A stretch of 64,000 nucleotides of DNA from positions 22,345 through 86,344 of the forward strand of contig JAETNT010000011.1 in the NCBI GenBank assembly GCA_021772025.1. Direction: 5' to 3'. The DNA comes from Enterocloster bolteae (lineage in GTDB: Bacteria; Bacillota; Clostridia; Lachnospirales; Lachnospiraceae). Below, one piece after another: positions 17,101-24,667 of this stretch; positions within the stretch are counted from its first letter, which is position 1; every line of letters begins with the position of its first letter. Made by a program: the position numbers and the translations under genes. The notes below the pieces were generated by a model. That model was not told the DNA's origin and did no database searches. It saw nothing but the letters and a program-made list of their open reading frames with translations.

Positions 17101-18573
17101 CTATTTGGTTATCTTCAAGTCAAAGAACCCGGCGCAGCCGTCCTGCGCCATCAGTCCGATCTGATAGTCTGTCTCGCCGTAATAGCGGTAGGTAAAGGCA
17201 ATCTTTTCACCTGCGAAAATCTCAATCATATCTTTATCCACCGCTACCTTTAAATCGATAATGTCTCCGTCCTTAAACGGGAAAGGCTTCTCACATACCC
17301 GAATACCATCCGGACCGGCATCCTTGGGGATTCCGATATTGGTGCAGGAAGCCTCCCAGAAAGGATCCACTCCCATAGGAAGATTTAATAATTCCGCCCT
17401 CTGCATACCCTTGTCAAATGCCAGGACAATACACTGGGCAGCATCCTTGTCAGACTTTAAAAGTAATCCGAAATGATCCGCCATATTCTCCGGCTTTACT
17501 TTACAGGAAAACAGAAAACTTTCCTCTTTTACCTCCAAAAAGCCATAAGATAATGTGCTTACGGAATCCAAATATACGCTTTTTTCTCCATATCTTCTGT
17601 ACCCGCCCAGCATATGCTTGTAGGACCACTCTACCGGCCGGTTCCAGGCTTCTATGTACTCCTTAGGCATCTTCACATCCAATTCCCCTTCCGGGTTTTG
17701 GCAGACCTCGTGAGGAATGCAGAATTGGCCGCCCCAATACCACTGGCCAAAATTGCTTCCGTCAGCTCTGTCGTGAGCCCAGGCAAAGTAAAATCTTCTT
17801 CCCTCATCATTTTCCATAGACTTGGCGGCATAGAAACGGCGGCCGCCGATACCGTCCATCTTTGGGGTTCTCCAGGGCCCGAAGGGGGAATCGGAAACCC
17901 GGTAAATCGTGTTTACAAACTCAGAAAAACGAGAATAGGATAAGTACCATAGATTGCCCATTTTATACATTTCACAGCACTCCGGACAGTTGGTATGGTA
18001 GGGCCGGTAAATAGGGCCGTAGTATTCCCAATTTTCCAGATCCCCGGAGCGGTAAAGGACGATACAGCCTCTTCTGGCAGGCGGTCCTTCTTCCTTTCTG
18101 CCGGAAATTAAAATCCAATAGCACTTGTCATCCTCATTATAAAATACGTAAGGATCTCTCCAGTCCACCAGTTCATAACCTTCATAGGGCACAATAATCG
18201 GGTTTTTCGGATCCTTTTCAAAATGAATTCCGTCCTGGCTCACCGCATGACAAATGGTCTGCTGATAATGGATATTATAGTTGTAACCCGTGTAAAAAAT
18301 ATGGTATTTTCCCTGGCCGTAAATAGCTGCTCCTGTCCACACCCCGCAGGCGTCCGGTTCTTCACCCTCGCCCGGATAAAGAGCGGTATCCACTTCTTCC
18401 CAGTGAACCAAATCTCTGGAAATAGAGTGCTCCCAGGTAGTCCTGAGCCTTTCCGGGTAAACCGTGGTTCCCGGCGGGGGAGTCAGGGAAAAAATGTGAT
18501 ATAAATTGTCATGATAAAAGGGTATGGCATCGCCTGTAGAGTCTGCCCATTTCAGCTTTCTAAACACTTCCAT
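17101..18573 (-). CDS. Divergent GH32-like glycoside hydrolase (cytoplasmic)
   Basis: A 490-residue five-bladed propeller plus beta-sandwich protein related to GH32. The usual WLNDPNG block is replaced by WADSTGD (9-15); RDP is conserved at 139-141; the acid/base region reads PECCEMY (197-203, with Glu198 and Glu201). Family-typical stretches such as 'ISRDLVHWEEVDTALYP' and 'KYHIFYTGYN' are clear. No signal peptide. It is the last gene of an operon with an RbsABC-type importer, so it probably hydrolyses a small imported sugar, perhaps a fructoside. Start ATG 18573 follows AAGGAGAGG and overlaps the permease stop. The altered nucleophile block makes specificity uncertain. Confidence 0.8.
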   Translation of the reverse strand: MEVFRKLKWADSTGDAIPFYHDNLYHIFSLTPPPGTTVYPERLRTTWEHSISRDLVHWEEVDTALYPGEGEEPDACGVWTGAAIYGQGKYHIFYTGYNYNIHYQQTICHAVSQDGIHFEKDPKNPIIVPYEGYELVDWRDPYVFYNEDDKCYWILISGRKEEGPPARRGCIVLYRSGDLENWEYYGPIYRPYHTNCPECCEMYKMGNLWYLSYSRFSEFVNTIYRVSDSPFGPWRTPKMDGIGGRRFYAAKSMENDEGRRFYFAWAHDRADGSNFGQWYWGGQFCIPHEVCQNPEGELDVKMPKEYIEAWNRPVEWSYKHMLGGYRRYGEKSVYLDSVSTLSYGFLEVKEESFLFSCKVKPENMADHFGLLLKSDKDAAQCIVLAFDKGMQRAELLNLPMGVDPFWEASCTNIGIPKDAGPDGIRVCEKPFPFKDGDIIDLKVAVDKDMIEIFAGEKIAFTYRYYGETDYQIGLMAQDGCAGFFDLKITK

Positions 18574-18574
18574 T

Positions 18575-19564
18575 CTATGTCCTCTCCTTTGCACGTTTAA
18601 TAAGGCGCTTCACTACACTGTCGCTGCCCTTCTGGGTGTCAATAATAACCGCCAAAAGAATAATCAGGCCCTTTACCACCAGCTGCCAGAAGGAGCTCAG
18701 ACCGATTAAGTTGAGGCCGTTGCTGATAATGCCGATAACCAGAGCGCCGAAAATCGTTCCGGAAATCGCTCCTACACCGCCTGTCATGGACACTCCCCCC
18801 AGTACACAGGCTGCAATGGCATCCAGCTCATACCCCTCTCCGACGCCGGGCTGACCGGAATACATTCTGGCGGAAAGAACGATTCCCGCAAAGGCCGCCA
18901 GAAATCCGGAAATGGTAAATACGGCAATTTCCACCTTCTTAATCGGTACGCCGGAAAGCCTTGCGGACTCCCGGTTGCCTCCGATAGCAAAGATATAAGT
19001 ACCGAATTTGGTCTTATTGAGAACCACCATAAATATCACAATAAGGATAATCATATACACCACCGGAAGAGGCAGAACTCCAAAAAGCTTTCCGGTTCCG
19101 ATACCGGTATATACCTCGTTGGAAACTCGGATAGAACGGCCTCCTGAATAGATGTAAGCAATCCCCTTTGCAATGTTCATCATAGACATCGTCACAATAA
19201 ACGCAGGCACTTTAAAAGTAGCAATAATCAAGCCATTTAAAAATCCGGCCAGAGTTCCCAAAAGCAGCCCTACCACTATAGCTGCTCCCATGGGCATCCC
19301 CTGGTTAACCATGAGTCCTGCGGTTAATGTGCCGCACATGGCAACGCAGGTACCTACGGAAAGATCAATGCCTCCCAAAATAATCACCAGCGTCATACCT
19401 AGCGCCAGATACATATTGTTGGATACCTGCCGCAGCACGGACAAAAAATTATCGGCAGTTAAGAAGACCGGAGATGCAAAGCTTAAAATCACAGAAATAA
19501 TGACCAGCACTGCAATGATCCCGGAATTTCCCTTAATCATTTTCACAAAACTGTTGTTTTTCAT
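18575..19564 (-). CDS. Ribose-type sugar ABC transporter permease (RbsC family)
   Basis: A 329-residue permease with about nine or ten hydrophobic segments and family blocks 'GMTLVIILGGIDLSVG', 'VPAFIVTMSMMNIAKGIAYIYSGG' and 'LDAIAACVLGGVSMTGGVG'. It forms the channel for the monosaccharide-type importer with RbsA- and RbsB-like proteins. The ATG at 19564 follows TAGGAGGAAAT; an in-frame upstream start at 19588 is less likely. The stop overlaps the region before the GH32-like start. Confidence 0.93.
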   Translation of the reverse strand: MKNNSFVKMIKGNSGIIAVLVIISVILSFASPVFLTADNFLSVLRQVSNNMYLALGMTLVIILGGIDLSVGTCVAMCGTLTAGLMVNQGMPMGAAIVVGLLLGTLAGFLNGLIIATFKVPAFIVTMSMMNIAKGIAYIYSGGRSIRVSNEVYTGIGTGKLFGVLPLPVVYMIILIVIFMVVLNKTKFGTYIFAIGGNRESARLSGVPIKKVEIAVFTISGFLAAFAGIVLSARMYSGQPGVGEGYELDAIAACVLGGVSMTGGVGAISGTIFGALVIGIISNGLNLIGLSSFWQLVVKGLIILLAVIIDTQKGSDSVVKRLIKRAKERT

Positions 19565-19622
19565 ATTTCCTCCTAGTTTTTTGGACATACAGGATACCCG
19601 CAGGCATTTTCTCCTTTTTGTC

Positions 19623-21113
19623 CTACACTCCTGTAGCTAATTTCATAATCTTTTCCTGAGTCAGGCCCTGATAGCCAAGTTCCCCTGTCTTTACGCCTTC
19701 TTTTATCACGCACACATTGTCGCACATATTGATAATCTCCGGAAGCTCGGAGGAAATCATCACAATAGCCATCCCCTGCTTTGCCAGATCATTGATAATC
19801 GCATAAATCTCCGCTTTTGCCCCTACATCTACCCCTCGGGTAGGCTCGTCTAAAATCAGCAGCTTGGGCTTCGTTGCCAGAGCCTTTGCCAAAACTACTT
19901 TCTGCTGATTGCCGCCGGACATGCTTCCCACGGCTACATCCGGAGAAAGGGCCTTAATATTTAAGCTCTTAATATATTCCTTGGTCACTGCATCCTTCTT
20001 TTTGTCAGAGAGCAGCAGGCCTGCAGCATAGTAGCGGAGGCTGGATAACGTGGTGTTGAACATAATGGAGTTAATCAGAGTAAGTCCGGTCTTTTTCCGA
20101 TCCTCGGTTACCATGGCAATTCCGGCGTTAATCGCCTGAAGGCAGTTTCTAAACCTTACCTGCCTGCCGTTTAGAAAAACTTCCCCGGAATCAAAGCGGT
20201 CGGCACCGAAGACGCAGGTCATAATCTCGCTTCGTCCGGCTCCCACCAGTCCGGAAAAGCCCAGGATTTCTCCCCTTCTTACCTTGAAATTAATATCTTG
20301 AAATACGCCCTTTTTTGTAAGGTTTTTTACTTCCAGAACCACCTCTTCCTTCATGGTATCATAGTCTCTGGTATAGTAATTCTGCAGGCTTCTTCCCACC
20401 ATCATGGCCACCAGCTGATTGGTATCCGTAGCTTTTGTATCCACGGTTCCCACATAAGAGCCGTCCCGGATAACCGTTATTCGATCCGTTATCCGGAACA
20501 GTTCCTCCATTCTGTGGGAAATATAAATAATGCTTACCTTCTGTTTTCTCAATTTTTCCATGGTTTCAAAAAGTTTCTCCACCTCTTCGTCAGACAGAGA
20601 GGAAGTGGGTTCATCCATAACCAGTATTTTTACCTGGAAGGAGCTGGCTTTCACAATTTCCACCATTTGCTGCTGAGCAATGGTAAGGGAGGCAACCTTT
20701 AAGCCGGCGTCAAATTCCAGCCCCAATGCCTGAAGCATTTTTGTAGCTTGGCGGTACATTTCTTTCCTGTCCTGAAAACCAAAACGGTCTAAAATCTCAC
20801 GTCCTAAGAAGATATTTTCCGCAACCGTTAAATGGGGGACCAGAACAATTTCCTGATGAATAATTCCGATTCCGTGGTCTCTTGCCACCTGGACGCTGTC
20901 CATCATCACATTCTTCCCCTGAATGGTAATAGAACCCTTATCCGGCTTGTAAATACCTCCCAGCACCTTAATCAATGTGGATTTTCCCGCTCCGTTTTCT
21001 CCCAGCAAAGCATGAATTTCCCCTTCTCTAAGCTCAAAATGGATTCCGTTTAATGCGTGGACACCGCCGAAGCTTTTGGAAATATCCGTCATCTGCAATA
21101 CAATATTTTCCAC
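19623..21113 (-). CDS. Ribose-type sugar ABC transporter ATPase (RbsA family, fused double domain)
   Basis: A 496-residue double ATPase. The N-terminal half has Walker A GENGAGKST, a variant signature 'LTIAQQQMVEIVKA' and Walker B ILVMDEPTSSLSD. The C-terminal half has a degenerate Walker A GLVGAGRSE but a good signature SGGNQQKVVLAKAL and LLILDEPTRGVD. This asymmetry is normal for RbsA/MglA. GTG at 21113 is chosen because AGGTGATC lies just before it; upstream in-frame ATG codons (up to 21200) have no site. It energises the RbsC-like channel. Confidence 0.93.
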   Translation of the reverse strand: MENIVLQMTDISKSFGGVHALNGIHFELREGEIHALLGENGAGKSTLIKVLGGIYKPDKGSITIQGKNVMMDSVQVARDHGIGIIHQEIVLVPHLTVAENIFLGREILDRFGFQDRKEMYRQATKMLQALGLEFDAGLKVASLTIAQQQMVEIVKASSFQVKILVMDEPTSSLSDEEVEKLFETMEKLRKQKVSIIYISHRMEELFRITDRITVIRDGSYVGTVDTKATDTNQLVAMMVGRSLQNYYTRDYDTMKEEVVLEVKNLTKKGVFQDINFKVRRGEILGFSGLVGAGRSEIMTCVFGADRFDSGEVFLNGRQVRFRNCLQAINAGIAMVTEDRKKTGLTLINSIMFNTTLSSLRYYAAGLLLSDKKKDAVTKEYIKSLNIKALSPDVAVGSMSGGNQQKVVLAKALATKPKLLILDEPTRGVDVGAKAEIYAIINDLAKQGMAIVMISSELPEIINMCDNVCVIKEGVKTGELGYQGLTQEKIMKLATGV

Positions 21114-21217
21114 TCGATCACCTGCATTTCTGAAAATGGGGCTGCCGCTCCCAATGCGGCGCCCCATAGATTTTTTATATCGCCATTGTCCCGTAACCAT
21201 TCAGACGGGTATCTTCT

Positions 21218-22255
21218 TTACTGCCAATCGTTAAGAGTCGCCTCTGCCTTCTCTTTGTCAACCAAGAAGGAAGGAAGAAGAATTTCCTTTTCGATTTCCT
21301 GACCTGCCAATAATTCTTCCGCCTTTACAAATGCGGTCTCGGCAATGCCGATAGGCACCTGTGCTGCCACTGCAGTAAAGGATCCGTCTAAAATAGCAGC
21401 CTTTCCGTCAGGAGAAGCATCAATAGAGTATACGCCGATGCCGGTCTTGCCGGATGCCTTAATCGCTGCTGCCGCTCCCAGGGCAGACGGGTCGTTGATA
21501 CAGAAAAATGCGTCTAATTCCGGGTTTGCCTGGATAATATCCTCGGCAATGGGCATAGAAACGTCCAGAGCTGCCGCGCCGTCCTGCTGTGCTACAATCT
21601 CAAACTTATCCTTTGCATCCCCAAGCCCGTCTAAAAAGCCGGCTACACGGTTTACGCAGGACTCATTGGAGGGGAAATCCAGGATTGCAATCTTTCCGCC
21701 GTCCGGATAATCGGCAGCCATCTGCTGGCCAACCAAGGTTCCTGCGTTGTAGGCGTCAGTCGCAATAACCGTCTCTACCAAATCTAAATCCTCATCAATT
21801 ACCGGGGTATCTACATTTAAAATAGGAATGTTTTTCTCACTGATCTGCTCTAACCCCTGACGGATTCCGGCGGAGTCAACCGGGATTACGAATACGGCGT
21901 CAAAGCCCTGGTTGGCAACGTCCGCCATCTGAGACAGCTGAGTGTTTAAGTCATAATCCGGATCCAGGCATACATAATCATAGCCCTTCTCCTGGCACAG
22001 CTTCTTGAACGTGTCGTTCATCGCTGCCTGGAAGGTGTTGTTCTGCGTATTGGGAAGAAACGCAAAGCTATAAGAACCGCCTTCTGCCGAAGTTTCTGTC
22101 CCAGCATCTGCTTTTGTTTCAGCCGGTGCGGAGCTTTCTGCAGCCGTGGTAGCGGCAGCGGCAGTTGTCGTCGTTTCGGCTGCCGTGTTGCCGCACCCTG
22201 CCAGTGCAGATGCGGTTAAGGTCAGTGCCATCAATGCGGTAAGTGTTTTCTTCAT
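21218..22255 (-). CDS. Sugar-binding lipoprotein, RbsB/type 1 family
   Basis: A 345-residue binding protein. The signal peptide ends with a lipobox LAGC, and a low-complexity Ala/Thr/Glu linker (residues about 22-55) tethers the mature domain. The sensor domain begins YSFAFLPNTQNNTFQ and continues with 'DAVFVIPVDSAGIRQGLEQI' and 'DAFFCINDPSALGAAAAI', as in ribose/galactose binding proteins. ATG 22255 follows GAGGAGGATT. It is first in the operon behind a repressed promoter. The sugar is unknown, but it should be the same molecule, or a precursor of it, as handled by the GH32-like enzyme. Confidence 0.92.
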   Translation of the reverse strand: MKKTLTALMALTLTASALAGCGNTAAETTTTAAAATTAAESSAPAETKADAGTETSAEGGSYSFAFLPNTQNNTFQAAMNDTFKKLCQEKGYDYVCLDPDYDLNTQLSQMADVANQGFDAVFVIPVDSAGIRQGLEQISEKNIPILNVDTPVIDEDLDLVETVIATDAYNAGTLVGQQMAADYPDGGKIAILDFPSNESCVNRVAGFLDGLGDAKDKFEIVAQQDGAAALDVSMPIAEDIIQANPELDAFFCINDPSALGAAAAIKASGKTGIGVYSIDASPDGKAAILDGSFTAVAAQVPIGIAETAFVKAEELLAGQEIEKEILLPSFLVDKEKAEATLNDWQ

Positions 22256-22314
22256 AAAGTAAAATCCTCCTCTTTCCATAATTCGCTGCGTGTTAAGCCC
22301 TACAGCTCGCTTTG

Positions 22315-22440
22315 TTTACGTAAATAATATCATTTCAATCCTTGTCAGTCAACACTTTTTCTAGTTTTCTGCGTTTTATACAGGGTTTTTTTGTATGTTT
22401 TGTGCTACAATTACAAGTGTTTTGATTTATTTACGTAAAT
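22315..22440 (-). promoter_or_regulatory. TTTACGTAAA operators O1 and O2 of the rbs-like operon
   Basis: Two palindromes: TTTACGTAAA at 22315-22324 (O1), which sits directly downstream of and touches the -10 element, and ATTTACGTAAAT at 22429-22440 (O2). A third copy lies at 22586-22597 in the regulator's own promoter. CG-centred palindromes of this kind are typical LacI-family targets. Centres are 115 and 157 bases apart, close to whole helical turns, which would suit looping. Confidence 0.82.
22324..22352 (-). promoter_or_regulatory. Promoter of the rbs-like/GH32-like operon
   Basis: Minus strand TTGACT (22347-22352), 17-base spacer, TATTAT (22324-22329), about 70 bases before the binding-protein ATG. 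The operator O1 begins at the last base of the -10, so a bound repressor would exclude RNA polymerase. Confidence 0.85.
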
Positions 22441-22548
22441 TTAATCATTTTTCAACGGAATTCCTTCTCTCTTCATTTTACTTTTTAAATCGCCTTCTGT
22501 CATGGACAATTTTCTCCCATTCTTCCTAAAAAAATCCAAAATGAAAAT

Positions 22549-22597
22549 TTGACTTTAATAAAAGAACTTGCTATATTATAATTAAATTTACGTAAAT
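22549..22597 (+). promoter_or_regulatory. Promoter and operator O3 of the double-sensor LacI gene
   Basis: TTGACT (22549-22554), 17-base spacer, TATATT (22572-22577), then ATTTACGTAAAT (22586-22597) at about +3, 12 bases before the start codon. The operator overlapping the transcription start indicates autorepression. The rest of 22441-22548 is A+T-rich without a gene. Confidence 0.82.
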
Positions 22598-22609
22598 ATG
22601 AGGTGTCTT

Positions 22610-24667
22610 ATGGGAACTACCATTAAAGATGTGGCAAAATCAGCCGATGTCTCCATTGCAACCGTTTCTCATGTTATCAACGGAACCCGGTATGTAAAGC
22701 CGGAATTAATCGAAAAGGTCTGGCATGCTATCGAAATCACCGGCTACCAAGTAAAATCCAGGAAGCAGGAATGTGTTATCAAAGTGGGAGCCGGTTCCGT
22801 TATTGCCATGGTAATTCCCACCATCGGCGGCTCTCTCTTTTCCAGAATTTTTACTGTTTTAGCTCAGTTAGGCGAAGCAAAGGGATACTCCATATCCCTT
22901 TATCTGACCTTTGACAATCTGGAAGCCGAAAAACGGATTTTAGAAAATCTGGTGAATGACCGAAAAATTGCCGGTCTGATTATCGCGCCGGTAAGCAGCG
23001 ACAGCAAATATTTAAAAAAGCTTCTGAAAAGGGGACTTCCCATGGTTTGTCTGGAGCGGATGGTAACGGATCACTCTGTTTCCTGTGTGGCAGCGGATAA
23101 TAAAACCATCATTTATAAGGGAACTCAGACCCTTCTTAACAGCGGGCACAAGAAAATCGGCCTGGTTATCAATGATCGGGAAATCTCTACCTCCAGCGAA
23201 CAGCTTACCGGATTTTTAGATGCCATGTTTGACGCAGGCGTTCACTGTGATGATACTAATATTGTAAAAATGAATTTATATGATAACAAGGACTGTGAGC
23301 GGGCGATTATCAGTCACTATGAATCCTTTCAACCCACGGCCTATATCGCCTGCGGAAACCGGATCACTCAGCTCCTTTTATCCATGCTTCAGCAGCTGGC
23401 TTTGGATATCCCTGGTCAGGTATCGGTAATCGGCTTCAGCGATGATACCTGGTGCCACCTGATCCGCACTCCTCTTACCACCTTTTCCCATGACTGCCGG
23501 AAAATGGCGGAAACGGCCCTGGAGCTTTTGATCAAACAGATAGACGGGAATTTTCAGGTGGAAGAGGTACGGATTCCTTCTCTTTTGGAAGTCCGCCGCT
23601 CCGTCAAAACCATAGGGAAAGGCCCTTATGGGGAAACTACCGTGCTTCCGGACAACCTGGATCTCACTCCGGCCGAAGTCAAGGAGCTCCAGGGAAAGGG
23701 CTGCAAAGTAGGCGTTTCTTTCCATTACGGAAATACTTTGTGGGCCGCTATGCATGAAAAGGGGCTGCGTTATATTTTATCCCGGTGCGGTGTTTCCATT
23801 GTGTCGGTAACAGATGCCAATTTTGATCCCAACCTTCAGGCTATCCAGCTAGAAAGCCTGCGGATGCAGGGGGTGGATGCCATTGTGGCAATCCCGGTAG
23901 ATGATGCCGCCACTGCCGAAAAGTTCCGCCAGCTTTCTAAAGAAACCAAACTGGTTTTCATCAGCAATGTGCCTGACGGCATGCGTAGAGAAGACTATTA
24001 TTCTCTGGTATCCACCAACGAAAAGGAAAACGGCCGCAACAGCGCGGTTCTTTTGGGAGAATATTTTAAGAAAGAAAATGACGTGGTAGTGGGCTTTATC
24101 ATTCATGGAAGTAAATTCTTAGGAACCCACCTGCGGGATATGAATGCAGAGCAGACCATTCGGGAAGAGTATCCCAATATTACGATTATAGAGTCTGAAC
24201 CTTTTTATCAGATTTCCAATGCCTATGAGGTGGCCAGGCGGATGATTACCGCCCACCCGGAAATCAGGGGACTTTACGTGTCCTGGGAAGGTCCGGCCAT
24301 GGGAGTCATCCGGGCTATGAGGGAGCTGGGCCGGTGTGATATTAAAATCGTTACCTCTGACCTGGATTACGAAATCGCCCGAATCATAGCAGATGAGGAT
24401 TTTGTCCTGGGGCTCAGCGCCCAAAAGGCCTACGATCAGGGAGTAGCCGCCGGGCAGGCGGTTGCCAAAGCCCTTTTAAATCAGCGTGGATACGAATATA
24501 TCGGCATCTCTCCCTGTATCGTGGAACGCCACAACCTGCTGGCTGCCTGGAAAGAGGTTATGCATGAAAATGCTCCGGACAAACTGGCAAGCGCCCTGAA
24601 ACTTGAATTTTCCAAAGAAGGAGCTGCAGCCGCTGCTACAGCTTCTTCACAAACAATGCCCGAATAG
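22610..24667 (+). CDS. LacI-family regulator with two tandem sugar-binding domains
   Basis: A 685-residue fusion. Residues 1-50 are a LacI helix-turn-helix and hinge ('IKDVAKSADVSIATVSHVINGTRYV'). Residues about 60-330 form the normal LacI sensor ('GSVIAMVIPTIGGSLFSRIF' to 'VEEVRIPSLLEVRRS'). A second periplasmic-binding-like domain of the sugar-binding protein type occupies about 347-665 ('GCKVGVSFHYGNTLWAAMHEKGL', 'GVDAIVAIPVDDAATAEKF', 'PEIRGLYVSWEGPAMGVIRAM'). There is no signal peptide. Usual LacI proteins are about half this length. ATG 22610 follows GAGGTG. It is divergent from an RbsABC-type operon with matching operators. Its last 32 bases overlap the end of the convergent P-type ATPase gene. 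Confidence 0.9.
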   Translation: MGTTIKDVAKSADVSIATVSHVINGTRYVKPELIEKVWHAIEITGYQVKSRKQECVIKVGAGSVIAMVIPTIGGSLFSRIFTVLAQLGEAKGYSISLYLTFDNLEAEKRILENLVNDRKIAGLIIAPVSSDSKYLKKLLKRGLPMVCLERMVTDHSVSCVAADNKTIIYKGTQTLLNSGHKKIGLVINDREISTSSEQLTGFLDAMFDAGVHCDDTNIVKMNLYDNKDCERAIISHYESFQPTAYIACGNRITQLLLSMLQQLALDIPGQVSVIGFSDDTWCHLIRTPLTTFSHDCRKMAETALELLIKQIDGNFQVEEVRIPSLLEVRRSVKTIGKGPYGETTVLPDNLDLTPAEVKELQGKGCKVGVSFHYGNTLWAAMHEKGLRYILSRCGVSIVSVTDANFDPNLQAIQLESLRMQGVDAIVAIPVDDAATAEKFRQLSKETKLVFISNVPDGMRREDYYSLVSTNEKENGRNSAVLLGEYFKKENDVVVGFIIHGSKFLGTHLRDMNAEQTIREEYPNITIIESEPFYQISNAYEVARRMITAHPEIRGLYVSWEGPAMGVIRAMRELGRCDIKIVTSDLDYEIARIIADEDFVLGLSAQKAYDQGVAAGQAVAKALLNQRGYEYIGISPCIVERHNLLAAWKEVMHENAPDKLASALKLEFSKEGAAAAATASSQTMPE

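Noticed and set aside
24636..24667. Overlap of the LacI and P-type ATPase genes as a frameshift or assembly error
   Set aside because: Both C-termini look complete and convergent overlaps of this size are common; a similar one occurs at 4955-4974.
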